Shown piece after piece: positions 1 to 9,400 of a DNA stretch of 64,000 nt; the first letter of the stretch is position 1; the number at the start of each line of letters is the position of its first letter. The DNA is taken from assembly GCA_014649555.1 (NCBI GenBank), contig BMTG01000008.1, positions 62,001 to 126,000 of the forward strand, written 5' to 3'. The translations under genes were made by a program, and so were the position numbers. The DNA is from Streptomyces globisporus. GTDB taxonomy: Bacteria; Actinomycetota; Actinomycetes; Streptomycetales; Streptomycetaceae. The notes beneath the pieces are model-generated. The model saw only the letters and a program-made list of their open reading frames with translations. It was not told the DNA's origin and did no database searches.

Positions 1-2
1 CC

Positions 3-293
<291 letters not shown>

Positions 294-334
294 CCGGCCC
301 CGCCGATCAGGTACGGAGCTGTCCGTACATACGT

Positions 335-362
335 GCCCCCGTCCGGAATTCCGGACGGGGGC
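335..362 (+). terminator. Perfect hairpin terminator after the protease
   Basis: Perfect 14-bp inverted repeat, arms 335-348 and 349-362, centred on the EcoRI-like GGAATTCC core. It lies 42 bases after the protease stop. No clear T-run, as is usual in Streptomyces. Confidence 0.75.
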
Positions 363-480
363 TCCCGCTCGCCGGGGGGCTCTTGAGAGGATGTCGCCAC
401 GACGGATCGTCGTGACGGGGCGGCAGGGGGCGGGGGCGCTCCCGGGGTGCGCTCCGCTGGCATCAGGGGGTAGCAGGTCC

Positions 481-960
481 GTGTATCGCATCGGAGTGAC
501 CGGTCACCGCTCCATCCCCGCCGAGGCGGAGGCCCATGTGCTCGCCGGAATGCGAGCCGCTCTCTGCGGCCTCGACCGCCCCAGCCAGGCCCTCTCCAGC
601 CTGGCGGTCGGCGCCGACCAGCTCTTCGCCGACCTCGCCCTCACCTGCGGCGCCGAACTGACCGCCGTGATCCCCAGCCGCGACTACGAGGCCTGTTTCG
701 ACAACGCCGCCGACCTCGCCCGCTACCGGACGCTCAAGGCGCGCGCGGCACGGGAGGTCCGGCTCGACTTCCCGCACTCCACCGACGAGGCGTACTACGC
801 GGCGGGCGCCTACATCGCCGACCACTGCGACCGGCTGCTCGCGGTCTGGGACGGGCTCCCCGCCCGGGGCCTCGGCGGTACGGGCGACATCGTGACGTAC
901 GCCCGCACGCTCGGCCGCCCCGTCACCGTGATCTGGCGCGACGGGGTGCTGCGCGGCTGA
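481..960 (+). CDS. SLOG-fold (LOG/YpsA-like Rossmann) protein
   Basis: A 159-residue protein starting at GTG 481, which places the diagnostic VYRIGVTGHR strand at the very N-terminus; an ATG at 391 would add a low-complexity leader and is less likely. Seen: the N-terminal GVTGHR loop, a GADQLFADLAL helix typical of SLOG/YpsA-like Rossmann folds, and a late GTGDIVTYARTLGRPV segment near residue 140. SLOG domains are known or predicted binders of nucleotides and NAD-derived signals, often paired with TIR or SLATT proteins in conflict systems. Its neighbour, converging with a 24-base gap, is a SLATT-type membrane protein, and the TIR-containing fxs genes lie just beyond. The ligand is unknown. 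A plain nucleoside-processing enzyme is an alternative. Confidence 0.7.
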   Translation: MYRIGVTGHRSIPAEAEAHVLAGMRAALCGLDRPSQALSSLAVGADQLFADLALTCGAELTAVIPSRDYEACFDNAADLARYRTLKARAAREVRLDFPHSTDEAYYAAGAYIADHCDRLLAVWDGLPARGLGGTGDIVTYARTLGRPVTVIWRDGVLRG

Positions 961-984
961 CCCGGGCCACGGCGGGGGAGAGGG

Positions 985-1953
985 TCACACGCGGTGTCTG
1001 ACCAGCCAGTCGGTGTGCTCGGGCGACACGATCCGCTCGGTCTCGAACACCGCCGCCGGCCAGTGACGTTCGGTCAAGGTCGTCTCCATGGCGGCCTGCA
1101 TCGACTCCAGGTCCTCCTCCACCAGCGAGTGCGCCGAGATCAGCGGATGGTGCCGGCGCATCTCGTTCCAGGCGAGACAGGCCGCCGCCGCCGCGGACAG
1201 CGCCCCCGTCAGACCGAACGACCGGCCCACCCCGAAGGCCTGGAGCACACTCAGCGCCAGCGCCGGGAGCGTCAGCGCGACAATGGCGCCCGACCACATG
1301 AGCGCCCCACGCCGGGACGCCTGCTGACGTCGGCGGTACCAACGGCGCTGTTCGATGAGCCGGTCCCGTACGTACGTCTCCTTGCGGACCGTGTACGCCT
1401 TGTTCCGCAAGGCGCGCATGGACTCCGTGATGAGCCCGCCGGAATCCGGCAGCTCCTCGCGGGGGTCGGCCCAGCCCACCTTCCGCAGCTCCTGCAGACC
1501 GTCCTCCAGACGATTGGCGAACAGCGCCTCCGGGTGCTCGGACGCGCTGTCGAACGGAGCGCCGTGCACCGCGTAGCGCCAGCAGTTCGATTTGATGAAC
1601 TCCGCTGCGGAGCGGTTGAGTTGCCAATGCGACTTTGCTTTGCGCTGGGAGGCGAGGAAGGTCGTGAAGAGCACGCCCAGATAGGCCAGCACCGCCGCGC
1701 CGTACAGCGCCCGGGCCGCGGGACCGTCGTCGGCGTGCCAGGGGAGCGCCGCGGGCACCGTGCCGGCCACGAGCAGCGCCAGCTGCACCCGGGTGGTGTT
1801 CACGGCCTCGCGCTGGCGGGCCACGGCGACCGCGTCCGTGTGATGGAACAGCTCGGGCAGGTCGTCGTTCCTGAAGACCATGGATCTCAGCGGCTCGGGC
1901 AGCGCCGTCACGGTCGCCTCCGTCTGCAGTTGTCGTATGACCCGGCCGACCAT
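985..1953 (-). CDS. SLATT-type membrane protein (DUF4231 family)
   Basis: 322 residues from ATG 1953; a longer reading from 2124 adds 57 basic, low-complexity residues and is less convincing. There are two pairs of hydrophobic segments, one near residues 58-100 (LALLVAGTVPAAL, LYGAAVLAYLGVLFTTFLA) and one near 230-275 (ALMWSGAIVALTLPALALSV, GALSAAAAACLAW). They are separated by a long charged stretch rich in Arg/Gln (ERRWYRRRQQASRR). This two-by-two arrangement with cytoplasmic helices fits DUF4231/SLATT. SLATT proteins are predicted pore-forming effectors activated through SLOG or nucleotidyltransferase partners (family knowledge). Converges on the SLOG gene with 24 bases between stops, so they are neighbours but not one operon. 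Function as an effector is inference. Confidence 0.65.
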   Translation of the reverse strand: MVGRVIRQLQTEATVTALPEPLRSMVFRNDDLPELFHHTDAVAVARQREAVNTTRVQLALLVAGTVPAALPWHADDGPAARALYGAAVLAYLGVLFTTFLASQRKAKSHWQLNRSAAEFIKSNCWRYAVHGAPFDSASEHPEALFANRLEDGLQELRKVGWADPREELPDSGGLITESMRALRNKAYTVRKETYVRDRLIEQRRWYRRRQQASRRGALMWSGAIVALTLPALALSVLQAFGVGRSFGLTGALSAAAAACLAWNEMRRHHPLISAHSLVEEDLESMQAAMETTLTERHWPAAVFETERIVSPEHTDWLVRHRV

Positions 1954-2541
1954 CACGCCTGACCCGCCCGGGGCCACGAGAGTAGGTGGGAGGGAGGGGC
2001 CGGGCAAGAGCGTCCCGGCCCCCCGGACGGCCGCCACGACGAGGTTCGGCCACTTCCGCACGGGGTGCGCCGAGCGGAGCGGGCCGCTCCCTTTCCGGGC
2101 CCGGGACCGGCGCACGAACGTCATGACGGCGGCGCGGGAGGCGACCGCCCCGGAGCGGAATCGGTGAACGAGTGAATTACCGGCCCGGCCAAGGCGTCCC
2201 GGCGGCTCGGCGGGGCCGTGGCGGACGCGTGACGGTTCGCGCGAGCGCCCCCTGTCCGGGGCGGCTCCGGAGCCGCCCGCAAGCCTCCCACCTGCGAAAG
2301 CCGGCGGCGGATGAGCCGGCTCTCCCGCCCGAAATCTCCGCCGCTCGTGGCCCGCTCACCCAAGAGGCCGAACGGACGGCATGTTTCGACTTTCGAAACA
2401 CTGGAGCGAAGGCTGTTCCGCCGGCATGTGGAGGGGCCTCGGCGGTAGTAAAGTGCGCGTGCCGGGCCGTGTGATGACACGGAATCCGGCTGCGTTTCAA
2501 TGTCCGGAAACAGACCCCCTCAGGATCCCCCTAGGACGGCC
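1954..2541. other. Non-coding/promoter region between SLATT gene and fxsA
   Basis: About 590 bases separate the divergent starts of the SLATT gene and fxsA. If the SLATT protein starts at 2124 or the peptide at 2500, the gap shrinks to ~375 bases. It holds one strong palindrome (2382-2400). I see no convincing additional gene; open readings here have random composition. Confidence 0.5.
2382..2400. promoter_or_regulatory. Palindromic operator candidate upstream of fxsA
   Basis: TGTTTCGACTTTCGAAACA: perfect 8-base arms around a 3-base spacer, 142 bases before the preferred fxsA start and 100 before the alternative ATG. It is AT-richer than its surroundings, as expected of a regulator site. No adjacent dedicated DNA-binding regulator gene was seen. 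Confidence 0.55.
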
Positions 2542-2706
2542 GTGAAGACCTACGGAACCACCCCCGACTTCGCCCTTGCGAAGACCCGCGCAACCCTCGC
2601 GGCGACCGACGTCCGCAGCGCCGACGCCGTCACGAAGATCAACCGCGTATGCGGTGCGACCACGGCCCGGTCCACCCGGATCTCCACGTTCAATTCCGCT
2701 CTCTGA
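2542..2706 (+). CDS. fxsA: FxSxx-COOH precursor peptide (FxsA)
   Basis: A 54-residue peptide from GTG 2542, preceded by AGGA six bases upstream; an in-frame ATG at 2500 (68 residues) has no good ribosome site. The last five residues are F-N-S-A-L, matching the C-terminal F-x-S-x-x that names the FxSxx-COOH family of ribosomal peptides. The body is Thr/Ala-rich with one Cys (NRVCGATT). FxsB-type maturases are reported to form three-residue cyclophanes, joining the aromatic ring to a residue two positions on. By inference the link here would be Phe to Ser in FNS. It lies 30 bases upstream of fxsB, consistent with co-transcription. No protease or exporter dedicated to it is adjacent, so the peptide may act inside the cell. 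Confidence 0.8.
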   Translation: MKTYGTTPDFALAKTRATLAATDVRSADAVTKINRVCGATTARSTRISTFNSAL

Positions 2707-2736
2707 GCAGGCGTCAGAACTGGCTAGAATGGCGGA

Positions 2737-5067
2737 ATGACAGGACCCCTGGTCCCCTTCCGCGAATTCGTTCTCAAAGTGCACAGCAGGTGCGATCTCG
2801 CCTGTGATCACTGCTACGTCTACGAACATGCAGATCAGAGCTGGCTGACCCGACCGAAAGCCATCTCCGACGAGGCAATTTCCTGGACGGCCCGGCGTCT
2901 GGCCGAGCATGCGACCACTCATGCGCTTCCCTCCGTCACAGTGATCCTGCACGGCGGGGAACCGCTCCTGGCAGGACCCGCGCGACTGCGCCGGGTCTGC
3001 GAGGAGCTCGGCTCGGCCCTGAACGGCATCGCTGAGCTGGACCTCAGGATCCACACCAACGGCGTCCAGCTCAGCCCCCGCTACCTCGACCTCTTCGACG
3101 AGTTCCACGTCCGCGTCGGGATCTCGCTCGACGGCGACCGCGCCGCCAACGACCGCCACCGCCGGTACGCCGACGGACGCAGCAGCCACCCGATGGTGCT
3201 GCGCGCGGTCGACCTGCTCCGCGAGGAGCGCTACCGCCATCTGGACCTCGGCCTGCTCTGCACGGTCGACATCCACAACGACCCGGTGGCCGTGCACGAC
3301 GCGCTCGCCGCGCTCGAACCCCCGCTCGTCGACTTCCTGCTGCCGCACGCCACCTGGGACGACCCGCCGCCCCGCCCGGACGGATCGCCCACCGCGTACG
3401 CCGCATGGCTCCTGACGGTCTTCGACCGCTGGACGGAACAGGGCCGCCCCATGCCCGTCCGGATGTTCGCCTCGGTGCTCTCCAGCCTGAGCGGCGGCCC
3501 CAGCCTCACCGAGTCCCTGGGCCTCGCCCCCACCGACCTCGTCGTCATCGAGACCGACGGGAAGCTGGAACAGGTCGACTCGCTCAAGAGCGCCTACGAG
3601 GGCGCCGCCGCCACCGGGTTCGACGTCTTCCGCAACACCTTCGACGAGGTCGCCGCCCACCCCGGCGTCCGGGCGCGCCAGCTCGGTCTGGCCGGCGTCA
3701 GCGAGACCTGCCGCAGCTGCCCGGTCGTACGCTCGTGCGGCGGCGGCCTCTACACCCACCGGTACCGCTCCGACGAATCCGGCGGCGGCTTCGACCACCC
3801 GTCCGTGTACAGCGACGACCTGGCCGCCCTCATCCGGGGCATCGAGGAACGTACGGCCGCCGCCACCGAGTCACCCGCCGTCCGGTCGCCGGACGCCCTG
3901 CTCGCCGCCCACCAGGACCTGACCCGGACCCTGCTCGCCGTGGTCCACGACACCCTCGACGGGCGGGGCGGAGCACTCTGGGACGACGCCTGGCGGCTCG
4001 CCGCGGCGGTCGAGGCGGACACCGACGGCGCCGACGCGCTCGACGTGGTCCTCGCACACCCCTACACCCGTACCTGGCTGGTCGACGCCCTGGCGGACGT
4101 CGACGCCGGCCGAGGACTCACGGAACCCGCCGCCGAACGGCTCGCCGCGACCGTGGCCGCCGCCGCCGTCCGCGCCCGGCTCGACCTTCCCGTACCCGTG
4201 GCGTACCGCGACGGAGGCCTCCACCTGCCCACCCTCGGCACCGTGGTCCTCGGCGGGCCGGGGGAGCGGGGGACGGCCGTCGTGCACCCCGCGGACGGCG
4301 GATTCCTCGTCCGGGAGACGCAAGCCGCGCCCGGCACGGAGGTGCGCATCGCACTCGGTGAGCCCCAAGGCCCGCACTGGCTGCCCGTGCGCGTCCTGCG
4401 GCAGGCGCCGGCCCCCGCCCTCCTCCTGGACGACCTCGACCCCCTCCGCGACTGCTTCGACGCCCCCGCGGCCGACCGCCTGGAAGCGGAGGACGCCGAC
4501 GCCTGGGCGCACCGCATCGCCGAGGCCTGGTCGCTGCTGGCCGACGCCGTACCGGACCAGGCCGCCGAGGCCGCCCGTACGCTCACCACGCTCACCCCGC
4601 TGTCCACCGGGGCGGCCGTGCCGGGGCGCCACGGGCCCGGCGCACTCGGCGCCGGGCCGGTGACCGGCGCGGACGAGCTGGCACTCGGCCTGCTCAGCGG
4701 ATTCCGCCGGGCGAAACTCCGCGCGCTCGGTGAAGTGACGGATCTTTACGCCCTGGACGGTACCTGGGACCATCGAACGCCTTGGGGGAGCGAACACGTG
4801 ACGTTCTCCCGACTGCTGGCCGAGACATTCGAACGGGCGGGGCTCGGGCTTTACGATCCGCGCTTCCTCACGGGTGTTCCGGAAGCACTCGACATGATCG
4901 AAAACGCGGCGGAGGTGACGGTCGACGGAAAACAGCTGATCGCCGCTGTCCGCAAGGAGATCAGCGGAACGCGGAGTGCGGCCGGGAGGAATCACGGCAG
5001 GAGCCTCTCGCCGTCCGGTCCTGTGGCGAACGTCCTGGCCTCTGACCGGAAAGTGACGTTCGAATGA
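2737..5067 (+). CDS. fxsB: FxsB radical SAM/SPASM peptide maturase with degenerate HExxH-type C-terminal domain
   Basis: 776 residues. The radical SAM CxxxCxxC motif is at Cys19, Cys23 and Cys26 (CDLACDHCYVYE), followed by HGGEPLL. A SPASM-like cluster is near residues 325-337 (CRSCPVVRSC). Together these fit FxsB, which cross-links the precursor peptide using S-adenosylmethionine and iron-sulfur clusters. The C-terminal half (from ~400) matches the layout of the HExxH-motif domain often fused to FxsB. Where HEFQHxKL is expected, the sequence reads SGFRRAKL (Ser654, Gly655, Arg658), so the metal-binding residues appear lost. Downstream of fxsA, upstream of fxsC. The maturase call is firm; the meaning of the degenerate domain is open. 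Confidence 0.88.
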   Translation: MTGPLVPFREFVLKVHSRCDLACDHCYVYEHADQSWLTRPKAISDEAISWTARRLAEHATTHALPSVTVILHGGEPLLAGPARLRRVCEELGSALNGIAELDLRIHTNGVQLSPRYLDLFDEFHVRVGISLDGDRAANDRHRRYADGRSSHPMVLRAVDLLREERYRHLDLGLLCTVDIHNDPVAVHDALAALEPPLVDFLLPHATWDDPPPRPDGSPTAYAAWLLTVFDRWTEQGRPMPVRMFASVLSSLSGGPSLTESLGLAPTDLVVIETDGKLEQVDSLKSAYEGAAATGFDVFRNTFDEVAAHPGVRARQLGLAGVSETCRSCPVVRSCGGGLYTHRYRSDESGGGFDHPSVYSDDLAALIRGIEERTAAATESPAVRSPDALLAAHQDLTRTLLAVVHDTLDGRGGALWDDAWRLAAAVEADTDGADALDVVLAHPYTRTWLVDALADVDAGRGLTEPAAERLAATVAAAAVRARLDLPVPVAYRDGGLHLPTLGTVVLGGPGERGTAVVHPADGGFLVRETQAAPGTEVRIALGEPQGPHWLPVRVLRQAPAPALLLDDLDPLRDCFDAPAADRLEAEDADAWAHRIAEAWSLLADAVPDQAAEAARTLTTLTPLSTGAAVPGRHGPGALGAGPVTGADELALGLLSGFRRAKLRALGEVTDLYALDGTWDHRTPWGSEHVTFSRLLAETFERAGLGLYDPRFLTGVPEALDMIENAAEVTVDGKQLIAAVRKEISGTRSAAGRNHGRSLSPSGPVANVLASDRKVTFE

Positions 5068-5170
5068 CCGAACGGGAGGGGCTGGAACGCGGCCCGCTCC
5101 GGAATGATGAGTTCGCTTGCACTCCCTTCCTCTTTCCGGGATGCGAGTGCTCATACAGGACGGGGGTCGT

Positions 5171-6481
5171 GTGCACGCATCGACGCAACAGCGAGCGGTG
5201 GGCCATCGGCCGTATTTCTTTCTGAGTTACGCCCACACGCCCGGGTACGGCGCCGGCACGGACCCCGATATGTGGGTCGAACGGCTTTTCCAGGATCTCT
5301 GCGGCCATGTGATGGCCATGACCGACTTACCCGCCGGATCCCCCGCGGGCTTCATGGACCGGGAGATACGCTCCGGCGAGGGCTGGTCGGAACGGCTCGG
5401 CGACGTCCTCGCCACCTGCCGGGTCTTCGTTCCGCTGTTCTCGCCGCGCTACTTCGCCAGCGAGATGTGCGGCAAGGAGTGGTACGCCTTCGAACAGCGG
5501 GCCATCCACCACCGGGCCCGCTCCAACCAGCCGGCCGAGGCCATCGTCCCCGCGCTCTGGGTTCCGGTGCCCCCGAGCCAACTGCCCGGCTCCGCCGAGC
5601 GGTTGCAGTTCAACCACCGCGACTTCGGCGAACGGTACGTCAGCGACGGCCTCTACGGTCTGATCAAGCTCAGACTCTTCGCCGAGGAGTACGAACGGGC
5701 CGTCTACGAACTGGCCAAACGCATCGTCAGCGTCGCCGACTCGGTCCGTATCGACACCGGCCGGCCCGTCGACTACCGCCTCGCCCCCAGCGCCTTCGGC
5801 TCCCCCAGCAGCGGAGTCGGCGCCCCCCGGCCGATGCAGATCACCATCGCGGCGCCCACCCGCCACGATCTGCCCGCGGGGCGCAACAGCGACCACTACG
5901 GCGACCACCCCCAGGACTGGAACCCGTACTACCCCGCCTCCGCCCGGCCGCTGGCCTACGTGGCCGAGGAACTGGTCCGCTCGCTCAACTACCAGGCCGT
6001 CATCACCTCGTTCGACGAGGACCGGCACGACGGCAAGGCACCGCCCAGCACCCCCGAGATCCTGCTCGTCGACCGCTGGGCCCTGCGGGACGAGGACCAC
6101 TGCCGCAGGCTCGCCGCCTTCGACGCGGAGAACCGGCCCTGGGTGACCATGGTCGTCCCGTGGAGCCGCGACGACCACCAGAGCAGAGCGGCGGAGACGG
6201 AGCTCACCGAGAAGCTCGAAGCGGTCATGCCGGTCAAGATGGGCCAGGGCCGGGCCCTCTGCCGCGCCGCCGCCAAAGGAGTGCCGACGATGGAGGCGTT
6301 CGGCCAACTCCTGCCCCAGGTGGTCGAGGTGGCCGCCCAGCAGTATCTGAAGCACGCGAAGGCCTACCCACCCGGATCCGGCGGCGGATCCGGCGAGCGG
6401 ACCCGGCTCACCGGCCCCATGGGCCATACGAGCTACATACCCGACCCGCACGACCCTGCGACGGAAGCGGAGGACCTATGA
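5171..6481 (+). CDS. fxsC: FxsC, TIR-like protein of the FxSxx-COOH system
   Basis: 436 residues from GTG 5171 behind an AGGACGGGGG purine stretch; ATGs at 5117 and 5141 are in frame. The N-terminal domain reads PYFFLSYAHTPG, then a central FMDREIRSGEGW and SEMCGKEWYAFEQR (~residues 97-110). The S-x-x-C-x-x-E pattern is that of TIR domains with a potential NAD-hydrolase glutamate. From ~residue 222 comes the FxsC-type C-terminal domain (MQITIAAPTRHDLPAGRN, then DWNPYYPASARPLAYVAEEL). The stop overlaps the fxsT ATG (ATGA), so the two are translationally coupled. TIR proteins signal by protein contact or by cleaving NAD; which applies here is not known. Confidence 0.85.
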   Translation: MHASTQQRAVGHRPYFFLSYAHTPGYGAGTDPDMWVERLFQDLCGHVMAMTDLPAGSPAGFMDREIRSGEGWSERLGDVLATCRVFVPLFSPRYFASEMCGKEWYAFEQRAIHHRARSNQPAEAIVPALWVPVPPSQLPGSAERLQFNHRDFGERYVSDGLYGLIKLRLFAEEYERAVYELAKRIVSVADSVRIDTGRPVDYRLAPSAFGSPSSGVGAPRPMQITIAAPTRHDLPAGRNSDHYGDHPQDWNPYYPASARPLAYVAEELVRSLNYQAVITSFDEDRHDGKAPPSTPEILLVDRWALRDEDHCRRLAAFDAENRPWVTMVVPWSRDDHQSRAAETELTEKLEAVMPVKMGQGRALCRAAAKGVPTMEAFGQLLPQVVEVAAQQYLKHAKAYPPGSGGGSGERTRLTGPMGHTSYIPDPHDPATEAEDL

Positions 6482-9400
6482 GTGCCGGTCGTGACGGGCG
6501 CATCGTCACCTTCTACTCGTACAAGGGCGGTACCGGGCGCACCATGGCGCTCGCCAACACCGCCTGGATCCTCGCGGCCAACGGCAAGCGGGTGCTGGCC
6601 GTCGACTGGGACCTGGAAGCCCCCGGACTCCACCGGTTCTTCCACCCCTTCCTCGACCCGGCCACCCTCGGCGCCACCACCGGCGTGATCGACCTGATCA
6701 CCGAGTACGCCTGGGCCGCGACCAGCCCCGCCCAGCGCGCCGAGGACTGGCACCGCGACTACGCCCGTATCCAGCCGCACGCCGTATCGCTGACCCCGGA
6801 GTCGCTCGGCTGGGAGTTCCCGCAGGGCGGCACGCTCGACTTCGTCTCCGCCGGACGGCAGAACCGCGAGTACAGCGCCACCGTCTCCACCTTCGACTGG
6901 GACAACTTCTACGACCGGTTCGGCGGCGGCCACTTCTTCGACGCCCTGCGCGACGACATGAAGGCCAACTACGACTACGTCCTCATCGACAGCCGGACCG
7001 GCCTCAGCGACATCGCCGACATCTGCACCGTCCACCTCCCGGACGTGCTCGTCGACTGCTTCACCCTGAGCGACCAGTCCATCGACGGCGCGGCCTCCGT
7101 CGCCCGCCAGATCGCCGAGCGCAACACCGGCCGCCCGATCGCCCTCTACCCCGTACCGATGCGGATCGACGAGGGCGAGAAGGAGAAGGCCGACGCCGGA
7201 CGGGCGCTGGCCCGGCTCAAGTTCGACCGGCTGCCGCGCGATCTGTCCGGGGACGAACTCACCGCCTACTGGGGGGCGGTGGAGATCCCGTACCGGCCCT
7301 ACTACGCCTACGAGGAGACGCTGGCCACCTTCGGCGACGAGGCCGGGCTCACCAACTCGCTGCTCTCCGCCTTCGAACGGCTCACCGCGGTCATCACCGA
7401 ACGGGAGATCACCTCGATGCCCCCGGTCGGCGAAGAGGTCCGGCTGCGGATCCGCGACGCCTTCACCCGGCGCAGGCCCGCCCTGCCCGCCGATCTCCAC
7501 CTCAGCTATGTGGCGGAGAACCGGATGTGGGCCGACTGGCTCGAGTCGATCCTCACCCGGGCCGGTTTCCGCGTCGTTCCGCGCGACGTCTCCGCCGAAC
7601 GCCCGCCCGAGGAGCCCGCCGGCACCACCGCGGAGAACGCCGCCCGCACCGTCGTGCTGCTCTCCAGCGCCTACCTCAAGTCCCAGCGCGCGGTCGAGCT
7701 GTGGGAACGGACCGCTTCCGAGGCCGTGGGCAGCGGCCGCCGCCGGCTGGTCCCGCTGCGGGTCGGGGACGTACGCCTGACCTCCCCGTACATCGACCGC
7801 AACCCGGTCGACCTCTTCCGGCTCGACGAGGTGCACGCCACCACCGCCGTGATGCGGGCCCTGGACCGCCCGGTGCAGGTGACCGACGGGGTCTCGCCCG
7901 GGCCCCGCTTCCCCGGCACCGTGCCGAGGATCTGGAACGCGCCGCCCCGCAACCCCGGCTTCACCGGCCGCTCGCTCGTCCTGGAGCGGATGCGCGACCA
8001 GCTCGGCGGCGGCCTGGCCGTCGTCCTGCCGCAGCCGCAGACCCTGTACGGACTCGGCGGCGTCGGCAAGACCCAGGTGGCCCTGGAGTACGTGCACCGC
8101 TTCATGGCCGACTACGACCTGGTGTGGTGGATATCGTCCGAGCAGCCCGAAGACGTCGTCGCCTCGCTCGCCGAACTCGCCGGCCGGCTCGGCGCCCAGG
8201 GCGGCGACGACATGGCGGCCGCCTCCCGGGAGGCCGTCGACCTGCTGCGGCGCGGGGTGCCCTCCGACCGCTGGCTGCTGGTCTTCGACAACGCGGACGA
8301 CCCCGAGCAGCTGCGCCGCTACTTCCCGCAAGGCGGCTCCGGCCACATCCTGGTGACCTCCCGCAACCAGAGCTGGTCCCAGCACGGCGACGCGCTGCCC
8401 GTGGACGTCTTCCTGCGGGAGGAGTCGATCGAGCACCTCCAGCGCCGGGCCCCGGGGCTCAGCGACGAGGACGCCGCCCAGGTGGCGACCGCGGTGGGCG
8501 ACCTGCCGCTCGCCGTGGAGCAGGCGGCCGCCTGGATCGCGGAGACCGCCACCCCCATCGGCACCTATCTCGAACAGCTCGCCCAGCAGGCGCCCCAGGT
8601 CCTCGCGCTCAACCAGCCGGCCGGCTACCCGGAACCGGTCGCCGCGACCTGGAACATCTCCATCGCCCGGCTCAAGGAGCGCTCACCCGCCGCCGTGCGG
8701 CTGCTCCAGCTCTGCGCCTTCTTCGCACCCGAGCCGATCTCCGCGAACCTCCTCTACAGCAAGGAGATGATCGACGCGCTGAAGCCGTACGACTCCTCGC
8801 TCCAGGAGAAGCTGGTGCTGGGCCGGGTCATCCGGGAGATCGGCCGCTTCGCCCTGGCCAAGGTCGACCAGGTCTCCAACTCCATCCAGGTCCACCGCCT
8901 CGTCCAGGCCGTCATCAAGGCACAGCTCAGCGAGGAGGAGCAGCGCGAGGCCCGGCACGTCGTCCACCGCATCCTGGCCGGGGCCCGGCCCGACGACGAC
9001 GAGCCGATAGACAACCCGGAGACCTGGCCGCGCTTCGTCACGATCTGGCCGCACCTCGGCCCCTCCGACGCGCGCAACTGCAAGGAGCCGGAGACCCGCA
9101 GGCTCCTGATCGACCGGGTCCGCTACCTCTGGAAGCGCGGCGACATCAGGACCGCGTGGGCGCTGGGCGAGGATCTGCGCGAGCTCTGGCGCGAGAACCT
9201 CGGCGAGCGCGATCTCCAGTACCTCTACCTGCGCTTCCACCTCTCCAACATTCTGCGCACGCGCGGGCGTTACGTGGAGGCGAGGGAGCTGGACGAGGTC
9301 ACCCTGGAGCGGCAGCGGGAGGTGCTGGGACCCGAGCACCCGCACACGTACATGACCACCAGCAGCCTGGCCATCGACCTCGGGCTGCTCGGGGACTACG

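Noticed and set aside
391-480. Extending the SLOG protein to ATG 391
   Set aside because: The extra 30 residues are low-complexity and the fold begins right at the GTG at 481.
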